Shown here: piece after piece, positions 1 to 12,700 of the stretch
Layout: the number at the start of each line of letters is the position of its first letter
Position numbering within the stretch: the stretch's first letter is position 1
Origin: Clavelina lepadiformis
Lineage: Eukaryota; Chordata; Ascidiacea; Aplousobranchia; Clavelinidae
Direction of reading: 5' to 3'
NCBI RefSeq assembly: GCF_947623445.1
Contig: NC_135245.1
Coordinates: 317,501-381,500, forward strand
Length of the DNA stretch: 64,000 nt
Made by a program: the position numbers and the translations under genes
Notes under the pieces: generated by a model
What the model saw: the letters and a program-made list of their open reading frames with translations, nothing else
Databases searched by the model: none
What the model was told of the DNA's origin: nothing

Positions 1-511
1 CACCAAGCACTAAAACTTGACAATGTTGCAGGAAAGCCTTAGAGTGTGGAGTGATAAAAATTACAGGTCCCAATTCAAGGCAGTGCGGTTAATTCCATTT
101 CAACCAACCTGGCTGTTTCGCTGGAATATTGCGGCTACTTTCCGGTATAGCATTGTATTTAAGCAAAAAGACTAATTTGTTGAAAGTGGGAGAATTTTTG
201 CAAGATAAAAACTTCATTTACTTGACTTCTTATCTACAGTAGTCGTCTGTTTTGTAAATATGCTCAAAACACGAAGCTGACTTTAATACACAGCTAACTA
301 AAGCTGCCCATAAATTACTACACAACAGTTTTGGTAAACTTGGGTTAATCTTACTTATCGAAATGCTATCTAACATATTGCTGAAAAATGTGACATCAAA
401 TACTATAAAAAGTTAAAGCAAACTAGATTGCAGAGTGCTTTCAGAAAAATAGGTTTGCAAGAACAAGGGCTGGTGAGTTAGCTGCAACATGTTGTAATCC
501 TCCCTTTAGAT

Positions 512-822
512 CAGTGGTTCTCAAACTGTGGTACGCGAGAGCTTTTTAAGTGGTACCGCGTACCGCTGAACATGATTTTCGATGTGCTGTGAGTAATGTG
601 TTGCCCCGGATAGACAAGCTTGTGCAGAAGAAACAGTTGCTTCTATCAAATTAAATTGTGTTTTCTTGCTATTCATTGGTGTTATGGTATAGTAATAACG
701 GTAATAACTAATAAATACCGGTACATTTGAGTAAAATAAGTCATTCAGGAGCCAGGTGGTACGCAGTGTAGCAAAAAAAACGAACGAGTGGTACGCGATC
801 GCAAAAAGTTTGAGAAACACTG
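512..822. mobile_element. hAT-type MITE (non-autonomous DNA transposon)
   Basis: The ends are imperfect inverted repeats: CAGTGGTTCTCAAACT at the left and the reverse complement of CAGTGTTTCTCAAACT at the right. Eight-base flanks CTTTAGAT (504-511) and TTTTAGAT (823-830) match at seven of eight positions. CAG-type ends with an 8-bp target duplication are the hallmark of the hAT superfamily. The 311-bp interior repeats the word GGTAC/GTACGCG near both ends and has no transposase. It is therefore a miniature element mobilised in trans. The one mismatch in the target duplication suggests it is not brand new. Confidence 0.88.
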
Positions 823-1327
823 TTTTAGATCCCTATTTTTTATCGACAGAGCAGAATAATTTGACCACATAAGACCAAAGAAAGATATACACAAAATAGC
901 TTAGTATTGACTCAAAAAACGCATCATACATTTAGTCGGTCAACCCATGCCAAACATTAAGCCACGATTGCATAATTACAAATCAGACTTTCTGTCACCA
1001 ACTATATCATCAACTGAATGATGTCGAGCAATTATATTGTGCCTGATCATTTGGAGCATAACTATGCACAAAAGGTTAAATATAAGAGCAAGATTATTTA
1101 ACATAAAACTGTAACAAACAACCAGTTAAATTGAACAGGATGGAGAAGCAAAGACAGCGAAAACATATTTATTAATCAGACGTTATACTTGATAATGGCT
1201 ACAGTATCCAGCAAACCATGTGACTAATAAAATCTACCTTTTCTACTGTCTCGGCCGTAATGTTCATTCCACATACGACTTTGCTTCTAGGGAGAACAAG
1301 TACATGCTCTTTGTGAACTTGCTATAC

Positions 1328-1539
1328 TGGAAAGCATGGCAACTGCACCTTTGAGATATTTGAAGGCTGTGCTCACTGCACTGAAATGTTTCTCATTTAC
1401 CTCTGAAAAACGAAACCCTGGCTCTGCATTTTGCTTGAGACCAGACTGCAAAAAGCACCTGGTGCTCTGTATTGCACTCGGTCACCCTGACTTTGGCCAT
1501 CGGGCACCTCTGAGATACCGTTGAGTGGCATGCTTTCCA
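1328..1539. repeat. Short inverted-repeat unit, possible MITE
   Basis: The arms TGGAAAGCATG (1328-1338) and CATGCTTTCCA (1529-1539) are perfect 11-bp inverted repeats about 190 bp apart. Inside, the word CACCTNTGAGATA occurs twice in direct orientation near both ends. No target-site duplication is evident, so a small transposon or a hairpin remain alternatives. Confidence 0.3.
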
Positions 1540-1689
1540 TTCTGGTGGCCATGGAGCAATTTCAGCATGTTTAATGATACTTCTAGACTGGTATACAGTA
1601 CCTACCTGTATAACTTATATCTTTTTTGAGATAATTAAAATCTAACATAACAGACCTCTTTCGAGTTTCCACCGCCATATTTTTAGATG

Positions 1690-2057
1690 GCAAGATTTTT
1701 TCTTCAAACCCTATACTTAACAATGGAAATTTTGGACACACTTTGATTCTTATGCACGTAATAACAGATAACATAATAACAAGCAAACCCTTATGCATTT
1801 TACATCGCATGCTTCGCTGACCACGTATCTAGACATCATATCGAACAAGTCCAGTGCGTAGGATTCAAACCGCTGTAAGGTAAGAACTTGGTAACATACT
1901 TTCAATATTTTTTTCTTTATTGTGTAAAGGAATTCATATGTTACCTACTTGAGCGAAATCGTTACAATCTGATTCCCAGAACGCTTGTCATTTAAAAAAG
2001 AATCAAAGTGGGTTGACAATTTCCATTGTTAAGTATAAGCAATCGAAAAAATCTTGT
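1690..2057. repeat. Inverted repeat with ~60-bp arms, candidate MITE
   Basis: The left arm beginning GCAAGATTTTTTC (1690 to about 1748) reappears in inverted orientation ending near 2057. Both arms share the blocks CAAGATTTTTTC, TATACTTAACAATGGAAATT and CACTTTGATTCT. The spacer is roughly 250 bp and non-coding. Terminal arms of this length around a short non-coding core fit a miniature transposon, but I see no clear target-site duplication, and the superfamily is unknown. Confidence 0.5.
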
Positions 2058-3737
2058 CACAGAGACAGCAACTCAGAAAGTTGCGTCCTATCTTCGAAAC
2101 ATGTTACCTTTTAAATAATAAAATGTTTATATAAACGCTTATAAATGTTAAATATTTATATAAATTTGAATGCTTTTTTGGTGCTTATTGCAACCACTTG
2201 GTATGTAAACTGCAACTTAACCCTAATAAGTTATAATTAAAACCTTATTTGCACACCAAAATGCTAATTACATCTAAAAAACATTTGACTAAAACATCCA
2301 GCGTATGTGAAGTAGGTCATGAATAAAGAATCCAATACAAGATATTGGTCTACTAAAAGCTTTAAAGGGCAAAAAAAGCCGAAAATAATAACAGTGTTTC
2401 TAAACTAGGTCTCCTTTTTTTCATTTCAGCCTTTTAGTGAGATCCAATACAGGTACAGTCCAATAGTTTAATCTGTAAAACTTTAAAACTGCACAAAAAT
2501 GTAATTTTCCGAGGATAGTCCATAAATTGGGTAGAAGAATTAATTGTTACAAATAGCAAACCAAACCTAGGCACCAAAATGGAGCAGTTAAAGGTGAATG
2601 GTTTCAAGGCTGGAAGATGATGAAACATAGCCTAGGCCATCTGTGTTCGTGCGTTTGCAGATAAGCAGTTTTTTTTTAAATTTGGGGATATAAATGTGGC
2701 TGAAATTAAAACAGGAAACAATTCAAATTATCGAGTCGGCCGGAATGATCTTAACTGAATAACCGTGATAGCATTAATACGGTTTCCTGGTCAGTTGAGC
2801 TGGATCAGGTCAAAGTAAGATTCTCGTCCATAAATATTAATCGTAAAAGAATAAACAGTCTAATAAGCAGGAAAACTGCTAAAAAGTATCATCTCTTTGC
2901 ACCGTCCTATGTTCTTTGTAAATTTAGATTCCAGCTTTACAAAATTTGCCCACAGACCCCCACGCTTTGTTTTCTTTCGTTCAAAACCAGCGTGACGTCT
3001 GCCCTATTATATGGTATCCGCTTTATAATTAATTATGTTTTATGCGGGGTTGCAAAGCTGGTTTTCTTCAAATACTTGTGGCGATAGGCGTTCAGAGGAT
3101 TTAACAATAAGCTTTTTCCAAGTTTGATGAGTGGACGAGTCTTAGCTCTTCACAATACCAAATTTTAACGTTAAAGTCAAATGTAAATGTACTGGTCGTG
3201 TAAATATACTCATGGGAATCAAGCCTTAAAAAGTGAACTTTTATGCGAGCAGCTGACAGATTGCAACATACAGGCCAAATATGCCTTTAAAGGAATTAGT
3301 TATTAGGAGTGGCTGGAGTGGGAAAGGGTGCTATGTGATGAATCAATTTTTCGTGAATATCAGATGTAGACTTCCCGCCGAGTTGGCTTGTGGGTGGGTG
3401 TGGTTTGTAGAGTTATTCAGATTGACGTCAGACAAATGTGGTGTCAACAAGGATCTATTATCAAGGGGACGGGGAAAACATGTCCCCCAAACTTTTGAAC
3501 AAGAGGAGACCTACACGCAGGAGAACAAATAAGAGAAATGAACTTGGTCATTAATTGTAAAAGAATTCCAGTCCCGAAGTAGTTTATAAAGCGGTGACCA
3601 CTGTAGTATAAATATCTAATAAAAAATGTAAAGAGACAATTTTGTTTTATCAAAACTTTTATTACTTTTACTAATGATTCATTTTACTGTGATTACGTAA
3701 TCGGAATTGCATTCTGTAACCGCCAAAGGTGTGTTAA

Positions 3738-3885
3738 AATTATTAAAATTACCAAAATATAATTATAATTATAATATTAATTATTAATTACCAAAATATT
3801 CTGCCATTGATAGTGCGGGTGATAGTATGCCATTGATTATTAACTGATATTCATGATATTCTGCCATTGATAGTATTATTAATTA
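3738..3885. repeat. AT-rich low-complexity tract with short direct repeats
   Basis: Runs of ATTATAATTATAA are followed by three partial copies of the word CTGCCATTGATAGT (or TATGCCATTGATTA). This is simple repetitive sequence with no coding capacity. Confidence 0.6.
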
Positions 3886-4323
3886 AGGTGGCCTTCAAAT
3901 AATTTTTGTGAACTGTCATGCAACAGCAATCAGTGAGGTCAAAACCATAAAATAATTCCGCCCTTGCTATAATCAGCATCGGACCTTTTTGATTCGTTAA
4001 ACTATTGCACAGAAGGTGGCGCTGAGTAATTAGTTTGTATGGATTCAGAGAAAGATGGATTCATTCCAACATTTCTCTGACGAAGGACAAAAGTGTGCCC
4101 GAAACTAATTAGCTTAATAAAATCATCTATTTACCTGCACTGGTATTGCATTTTGAAAACTCGTTGTGGTTAAGAATGATATTAGAATTTTTATCCTCGG
4201 ATTGAGGAGGTTGTTTGCACGCCTCAATGATAATTAAATTCCTCATCGCTGCAGCCCCTGGCTACCAAACTTGTCTTTCTGTAAGTTCCAATTCTTATAT
4301 TTTTATTCATATTTTGTGTAATC

Positions 4324-4611
4324 TTGTCCAAACTTGAAACTGTTCGCCAAAAGCAAGCGTCGTTAACAACCAGAAACATCACAAAGTTGCTCGATAGCGA
4401 TGAGAGCGCGATGATGCGACCCGGGTTGAAAAAGTACCAGGTCTCAAGCGATGAGGAATCATCGTCGGGCTTAGCTCATGCAAAGACTTTGCTCGGTCCC
4501 GAGGATGTCGACCCAGATGTTGGTCACATTCGCCTTCACAGGTGCCATGGGAAGCAGATGTCAGCAAACGGTATAAGATTTCTATGTACTTCGCCGAGAT
4601 TGTTCTTCTAA
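4324..4611 (+). CDS. Possible exon or ORF of unknown function (weak)
   Basis: An open frame of about 95 codons contains a serine/acidic stretch (SSDEESSSG). A plausible splice donor, AACG|GTATAAG, lies near 4570. I do not recognise the product. No convincing acceptor, start context or partner exon could be joined to it, and the local GC rise alone does not establish coding. It may be a lone exon of a gene extending left or right, or a chance ORF. Confidence 0.15.
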   Translation: MSKLETVRQKQASLTTRNITKLLDSDESAMMRPGLKKYQVSSDEESSSGLAHAKTLLGPEDVDPDVGHIRLHRCHGKQMSANGIRFLCTSPRLFF

Positions 4612-6571
4612 ATTGTTTCCTTATTCCGGCCAGTGCCAAATGACGGAAGCATTTGATGACTATAAATGCTCAAATAAATACCATTATTACGTAGTATGCT
4701 ATAATAAAGTGTCAAAACAGGTGTTACACCGCTTTACGATATTTTAATTTGTGTTAAATTTGCCAGGAAATGTCAAAGATGATGTAAGTGGCTCAGCAAG
4801 TTGTCGGTAATAGTCGGCGCGCTGTTGGCCACTTCAGTACGTCACGTTCAACCTGCTGTCAATCAAACTTCCACGTGATTCTACGATCTACGTCCTTTTT
4901 AAAGGTCACCGACCCCACAGACCCAGACATGGTCCAGCTGTTGCAGAAAGTGAAACGGCGAATTTCATCACGAATGTCAGGTTATTGAATTGTTTCAGAC
5001 TCGAAGAAAGATTGCCCAGAATCTGTTACCAAAGAGCGCGCATAGAAACTGGCGTTCTACGTAGTTGGCGTCACCTCTGTGTGGAGAAGTTCTTTCACAA
5101 GTCGAGCATTTCATCGTCTTTCAATCTTTTACTCGCGCAGAACTTTCATTTCGAGGAACCTCCGACTTAAAGGTCAATTTTTATGCCTTTGCTCCGGGAT
5201 CCAACCACCTCGTCACCTTGCCTTGGAACATTAAAATCTCGTCGCCTTTGTTCCTGTTGACGTCATAGAAGCGCCGAAGAAGATACGAACGATCATTTTA
5301 TATTCAGTCATCAGCCAGTTATGATTTTGCTCACAAGGTTAAATGTATTCTTCACGGGATTTCGATTATTGTGACGTTTTAATTTTTCCCAACCTTAAAA
5401 TAATTCTAGTTTTGTTTGAAATTTGCTTCAAAACAATTATTCCAACGTGCAAGCTCCAATGTCGCGCCGATTCATTGAAATTCTGACCTTTATGAACGAA
5501 CAATCCCACAAAAGCGTCTCACCGCGACGCGTTTACAAACTGTGACGTCATATGCACATAAAGGCGCTTTTGTGCACTAAGGCCTAAAGCCCTAAGCCAT
5601 TGACCGCTTTCTTGCGTTTATGACGTAGCAACGAGTTCAAATTAGCATCGAATCCAATGGAGCGTGAAAACAGCTCGATCGTGGATTGTGATCGAACAAC
5701 AACTCATTGAGGTAAAAATCCCGAAATAATTTCATTCACTTCAAAGAGTTTGAAAACAGCGTATCGCATCAACAGCAAATATTTGTTAGAAAATATCTAA
5801 CTCGGTCGGTTAAATTCGATTCTTCTAAATCTGCTTTTACAGCAAGGACGCACCGGGCTGTATATGGCGCAATTGTAGTGCTGGGAAGTATTCATAGCGA
5901 GCAACTTATAATGAAAACGCACCGATGGCACGGGTATGTAATTTGGTGGAAGCAATGACAATACATTCTCAGGCATTTCGCTAATGAAATTGATTACGTC
6001 ATAATGGGCTTATAAAGCGAGGTGTTATTGACATTCCAGAATCAAACGCAAAAAAGAAATTCAACTTTGCTTTGAAAAATTTCATTGAAGCCAATTTGTT
6101 TGAATTTTCCTTTGTTTGACGAATGTTTGACGTCATGCATGAAATGCTGCGGGGTCACCAATTGCCTTCTCTGTACTTTTGTTTAACTTTGCTTATCACT
6201 CGCTAAATCGGATATTGAAGTCTGTTTTTTTACATCTCTTCTTACTCGGCACTTTCAATGTTTTCTTTTTATTTTTTTTTAACAAAATAAAGAACTACTT
6301 TAATAAATACTTAAATAACAAACAAATAAACAAACACGATAAATGCAAAACCAGACAATTTCATAAAAATCGTACAAAGGTCAATAGAAAAATAAAAAAA
6401 ATTGATGAATTGAAATGGCGAAGAAATTTTCAAACAATTTGTGTCTAATTCAGTATTTTTGATGATTTGAAGAAATAAATCTCGGAAAGTGAGGAAGGCG
6501 GCCCAGTACGAGAATGAGATGAGAAAATACGTCATCAATCCTTCAAAGGACAGAACTCAGAAAAATCGCGG

Positions 6572-6577
6572 TTTAAT
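6572..6577 (-). terminator. Candidate poly(A) signal for the ADAMTS gene
   Basis: On the minus strand this reads ATTAAA, a common variant signal, about 175 nt beyond the ADAMTS stop codon. A canonical AATAAA lies farther on at 6268-6273, next to a T/A-rich run. Which is used cannot be told from sequence. Confidence 0.25.
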
Positions 6578-6751
6578 CTGGAGGAAAGCTTCGAAATATT
6601 CACAGAAAAGAAACGAGAAAATTACGCCACAGTGGTTTTAATCGATTGTTCTCAAAATCGCGCCTCATCGCGAGTTCTTCCTCCCTCTCGTTGCTCGTCT
6701 CGGCTTTCAAGCGACATAAAGATCGCGGTTCACGTGATCGGCGATCTTCTC

Positions 6752-9700
6752 TCATCTGCACTCCCTCAGTTTGCAACCGTGCACCTGAGATGGTCGGGTG
6801 CCCTGGTCGCACATCGAGTTGCTCAGCAACCTCCTGGACCGAGTCTGGCAGATGACCACTCTCATCTTGGTACCCAGTCCGCAGGAGGTCGAGCACGGAC
6901 CCCACATCCCTGCGTTCCACACAGGTTGTTCGCCGCCGTGTCTTCGCGGCGATGACGATCGTCGTTGGTTGATGGGAGCAACGGTCGGGCAGTTTGAGAC
7001 GAAGCAGGGGAGACGGTGGTAGGGTCGTGTTTTTGCGTCACAGCTGTGAAGAGAACAAACAACGATTATTGAGAATTCATTTTGAATAACTTTGCAAAAC
7101 ACACGCTGCTTGTTTAGTCACAATCAAATGTATCGAGCTCATGCGCATGCAGCCCAATAATGAGAAATTCCCCAGTGTTGTGTCGAAGACATTGTTTATA
7201 TTTACATGAAGATGATCGACTTCTCACAAATGAACGGCTTAGGCTGATGAAGACCACAACAACAAGGGCGCGTGAGGAGAATTTTCCTTCGATCGCGGGA
7301 GAACGTGACGTGAGTTGAAGGTTTAAAGGAATTTAATTGAAAATGGCCACTTGTAAATTTCTCTGTCATAGCACTGGGCCAGCTTTGCTCTGAGAAAATC
7401 GGATTATCGCTTTAACGCGTTGAACAATTATACAATCCATTCTTTTCTCATTAATCCCGCGATTTACAACGTGATTGGAATTACCGAGGCTCATTTCCTA
7501 GTATGGCCACGAATTCAACCTTCCATAGCGGGAGGTTGGTACGGGACGAGGATATCTCGGGAGGGTCAGGATTAAAACGACTACGATCGTCTTTTTATCG
7601 CGAATAATCCAAAGGTTTCAACCGGATTGCTTCAATAGTATCCAATAATTACAGCTGCGGTTTGAGATAAAAATAAACTTTTGGGCCGTTTTCGTCTTCC
7701 TGGAAGTGTTTTTGAAGCTTGAACGATGAACACGCGGCCGACATATTAACAACGTCGCCCAACATTTCTCTTCATCAAATACATTCTCAAGCCGTTCCCA
7801 GGCTATTAATCACCCCATATTTGTCCACCGTTGTATCATATTTCTTTTGTTAGATCATCAGTGCGTAACAATACAAGGTGTTCGACGCCAACCCGGGTTG
7901 TTTCTCGAAGCGCAGGTGACTTTAAACATCGTTCTAGAACTCCTTTGCTCTCGCCGACGCATAATAAAGCGATGACTTGTAACAAGCGACCTTTAAATTC
8001 TCAGAGATTACTTGAGCGAGCTTCAAGATTTTCGAACTCGGGTCTTCTTGTTACTTCACAAAGACAGATAATTACTTGAGAATTAAACCAGAAGTTAATT
8101 TCGTATGAAAGGGTCAAAGCTTCCGATCTTATCACATCGAATGTGTTTTTACCCAGGTGACTTGCTCGTAATCACCGCCCTGTACATGGCCGCAACGTCA
8201 CAATAGGCCAGTTATTACGAGACCTTTCGGCTCACCAAACTCTTATTTATAAAAAATTTCCACTTTCTTCGGTTTTGTTTCCGCTCGTCCTCCCAATTGA
8301 ACAACCGCAAATTACAATGTTGACGCGAACACTTGAGTGTAATTTGAGTGAGCTCAGTCGCTATTATTGGTTTCATGCCTAATATAAGCTCGATACATTT
8401 TAGTCATCATTGTTCCATAACAAATTCTCACCTTGTGGAAGGGAATTTCCCTCTTTTGCACGTGACGCTTCGCTTCTTCCAACCAGACCCGCACTTCCGG
8501 GTTCCATGTGTCTTGCATTTCCGCCATCTACCGGTGACCCATCTGTCCTCCTCGGCTGCACCGGTGGGGGCGGGGTCAGAGCGGGGCGAGGGTTCGTCTC
8601 TAAGTCGATTGACCAATCCAATGCTGTCGTCCGTAGCAATGCGTGAGATCTGGCGAAGAAACGCGATTTGATGAGATGAGAACGCACGAACTCCAGTGAC
8701 CTCTTAGATGCAGGGGGAGTTCCCGACGACTCACCTTTGATCTCCGGGAGGACTTCTTCGGTTTCACGATGTAGTAGGAGTAACTTATCCGGGGGGGAAG
8801 GATCTTTGCCCCGGCCAGCTGCACGCTGAGCACCTGGACGGTTATTTCCTCCTTCAGCGGCATCTTGGCTTCGATTTTCTCGCTGGCGACCCTCACGCCG
8901 CTGTACTGGAGCAGTGAGCCTGATGACGAAGAGACACAGACGTTGAAACAGCTCCAAGCCTAGCTTATGTAGGACGAGGCAGGGTCGTCTTACTCACCAT
9001 TCACTTCGATGTCCTTCTCCACTGTGCTGAGGGTCAGGGCCCCGTTTAGGAGATATCTGCCTTTGCTGTTCACCAGGGCCAGGTAGTTCCCGTCATGGAC
9101 TTTGTTGTGGAAACCTCGCTGCTTGATCTTGATGCTCGCTGCACCGACGGGCAGTGTGAGAACGTCGTTGTAGCCGGCACGTCTCGCGTTGTATTTTCCT
9201 GCGAAGTCGAATTTAGAGATTTAGAAACTCGAAACGTCGCTGAGAAATGTCAGGATAAATTTAATCTGATTTACGTCACAATGACCTTTACGCTTTACGA
9301 CTCAAAATCCCTGAATTCTGATAAATTTAATCGCGCGATCTCGCAAGTCCTTCACTACGCATTCGCCGTGACCGCTTCTGACAGCTTATAAGGTTCTAGC
9401 GAGACTCGCTTCATTGGTTCATGCACTTCAGCACTGGTTGATAATCACTGTTTGTCAAGTGGCGGCACTTGAGATTTTATTCGAGAATATCGTCGTGGGA
9501 CTTTGCTCGCCGTGATTCGATCGCGATTGTGTTAAGTGTGGCGCGATGCCACCAAAAAGTGAATCACTTTTACGCCTGCAAAGTTACAAAGAGGCGCGTT
9601 TAATGTTTCATTCATCACACAAGGGCTTTATCAAACTCAGCGAACGCGATATCCCTTGATGTCGCGATGGGGAACGTGTCGCGATCTGTCGCTTTTTTCC

Positions 9701-12700
9701 TCGACAAACTGCGATATCTGGTGACCGTGAGAACCTTCAAAAACTTTCCTGACTCCACCGACTCGCAAAAAGCAAAATCATGAAGAACCAAACCAGGAAC
9801 CAAACCAACCTCGAACTTTCTTGCATTCTGACTTGGATCCTTTGCAAATCCCGCACTTGTTGTATTTTGCCTTTGAGCCGAGTATTCCGTCACAACCGGC
9901 CGGCATGCACTGTCCGTGGACGCACACATCAGTCGTATCAGGACCACACCTGTTCACACAAAACGCGTCATTAGAATCACGATTTATGTTTGAGCAATCG
10001 TCGATCGAGTTAATGGTTGACTTACCTGGTCCCGTCCACGACTCGATCTCCCAGAGTGATGTAAGAGCCGGTCTGAACCGACTGACAAATGAGCTTGCAG
10101 CGATCTCGCTTCTGGACTTCGGAGTATCGCGGCACCCAGGTCGATGCAACGCGAACTCCGAGAAGCGGAAATCGCTGTCCATTGTACTGGGCGCATTGTT
10201 CGCTCCTGAAGTCTGTTTCTTTTCCGTCGCGCGTCGGACACCTCTCGATGTTGCAGCTGCGAAACTGAAGGCGTGACCCGGTGCAGTACTTGCCCCCGTG
10301 GCGTGGCGCTGGGTTGTTGCACTGACGACTTGACATCATGATGCCACCCCCACAAGACCTTAAAGTTACAAAATCAAGTTGAATTATCTTAAATATCGCT
10401 TTTAAATACCTTATCATGACGGTTCCGGGTGACCAGGGCACAGGTTGAAGCTCACCTGGAACAGGAACCGAAAGGGCTCCATCCGCCCCATCGTCCGTCC
10501 ACTGGCGCCATCTCCGGCTGCTCTGGCACGCACAGGCCCTTCATACAATGCATGCCAGTGGAACAAGGAGATCCGTCCGCCCTCGGGAAGCTTTTCGTGT
10601 GGCACTGGTTCGCCCTGGCACCGCTGGGCAACTGGCACCAAAGTCTGCTGCACTCTCTCATGTATGGACACTCAACGGCGCCCTTTCCGAACGACATTTC
10701 GCACTGGGAGTTGACGTCATACATTTCCCCGGGGAGGCCGCTGGGGTAAACCTGAGCAAGAGAGGTTCAAGTTTGATTTGGTCATCAGAGCGATATAGAT
10801 AAACTCAAGCCAACACGCTGCTTCAACTTAGGCCGTTCTTATTTCGCTGCCAGCCTTTTGGGCGAGACAACAAAGAGAAGAATTGTAGTCGCGCGAAATG
10901 AGCGCTTTATGCCACGTTCGAGAGAATAAAGATCGCGCTTATCGATGAATTTCCGCCACAAATTTCCCACAACAAACAATGAACACTTTACTTTCTCAAC
11001 GTACTCATTCTACCAAGCTTATTATGACGTTATAATGGTATAATTATATTTCAAACAAAAGGTGACATCATTTGCATTTACACGTCACAATGAGATGTAT
11101 TATGTCGTACAAAGTAAATGATGTAATAGTACTGATGAGATAAAAATAGAAACTTAAAAGGTGTCAGATTTTTAGTGAATTTCTTGTGAGCCAAACATTT
11201 TATTTGGCCCCTCCCCAACTTCATACGTCATTAAGCTTATCGCGTCATTCCCACACTCCCCAGCGATGCGGTCGCTGAAACACAAGCCGTTGCTATGGCA
11301 GCCACAATCGTTACCTTGGGATCCTGCGGTTTGTCCAATAAACAGTCTCCACGTCCGTCCTGCAAGTAATCGAGGACCGCTTGTCTCGAACATGAGCTCC
11401 AGGGCTGCTCACTGTCGACTCGCTCCATGGTCGAGCTCATTACGTGCGACTGGGGGTCGAGGTTCGCGAAGTTCTCGCGACAAAGTCGATTATCGTCGTG
11501 CATCATGTTGAGCACGTGACCAACTTCATGGGCGACCGTGTAAGAGGCAGAGAGTCCGTCATCTTCGACAACCGCACAGCTGTGGCGGGATGAGCACATC
11601 GCGCCTACCTCGGCCATCCCTGCAAATTGCAAAAGTCGCATCAAAGGCTGCAGCGGTGACTAATATCTCGACCATTTAATAAACTATAAAGAGCTGCGCG
11701 TGATTCATCGCGAAAGTGCAAACGCTTCAAATGTCAGCGCTTTAGGGTTAAGGCCTTGAGCAATTTAGTTAATCTTGTTGTCAAAGCGACCCTGCACCAA
11801 TGTAACGCATGACAGCCACAAAGGTCCTGCCCGCTTTATCTCTCAAACATTGTTCCCGAACAAAGCCGCAATTGTTGCGTAAGGCCAAGTACAAAAGAAA
11901 AAAAGCGAATGCCGCAAGATCTGCAGAGGTGGGTGTCTTTGTGCGCGGTCAATTTGTAATTTTGCGCGGTTTAATCTTATTTTAAGTCGCGGCATTGCCT
12001 GGTTTAACTCGATCTTGTGATTCTCCGACGTGGTACGATACAACCGACTATCGAGAAACCAATTCGTTTCCAAAACGAGTCACGTGATATCCGCTTATCG
12101 ACCGATTCTCCCGCGATTTAAAGATTTGATTCGCGAAATGGCCGCTCCGTCCTGGAAGCCCGGCAGCAGATAAATATAACATTGGGTCAAAATCTTCGGT
12201 TAATGGAACATCTCATCGCTTGTTAACGGCCGTGATTGCGTGAAGTTATGTTCGCTATTTCCTCCATGGATAGAGCATTGGATGTAACCTGTCGTTAATA
12301 TGTCTGTGTGGTTGTTGCTTCTTTGCTGTTATTGAAAATTTTTGACGAAAACATTGCGCAGGTGAATCATCGAACTTCACCGATTTGTTTTCGACCCCAC
12401 TTGCTGTGACACAATGAAGTCTTGTTTGAGTTTAAGGTCGGGTCAATTTCGTGTCGAAGCGACTAAATCGCTTCCTGAGTGCGCTCTTTCATCTAAAAAT
12501 AGCCCACTACGCTTGATACGGTCGCCTTTCTAAATCGTTGTAAATCGCTGCTATCTGCTGCCGATGCATCGACCTATTATTACTCACAAAGTAACCGATG
12601 GAAGATAGCGAGCTGCATTATCATGGACGTGGATATATATAGAAACTTGATTACGTAACGAATAAACTGAATGTGAAATGACGTAATGGGCGAGTTGGTG

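Larger units (their letters stand above)
823..6571. other. Gene-poor interval left of the ADAMTS gene
   Basis: No gene could be supported here. The interval is AT-rich and holds two inverted-repeat structures (1328-1539 and 1690-2057), a small AT-rich repeat near 3.75 kb and a hammerhead-like box near 4.08 kb. One open frame near 4.3-4.6 kb is possible but unproven. TGACGTCA palindromes occur near 3424, 5259, 5545 and 6130. Confidence 0.5.

Noticed and set aside
4788..5268. Short plus-strand frames near 4.8-5.3 kb with codon-like GC rise (for example VTDPTDPDMVQLLQK)
   Set aside because: I could not join them into exons with usable splice sites; the only fitting intron would be 17 nt. They are left as unsupported.
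8400..8957. 185-codon minus-strand frame with Pro/Arg-rich sequence
   Set aside because: It runs through ADAMTS exons 9 and 10 and their intron in a mostly wrong frame; the phase-consistent exons explain the region.
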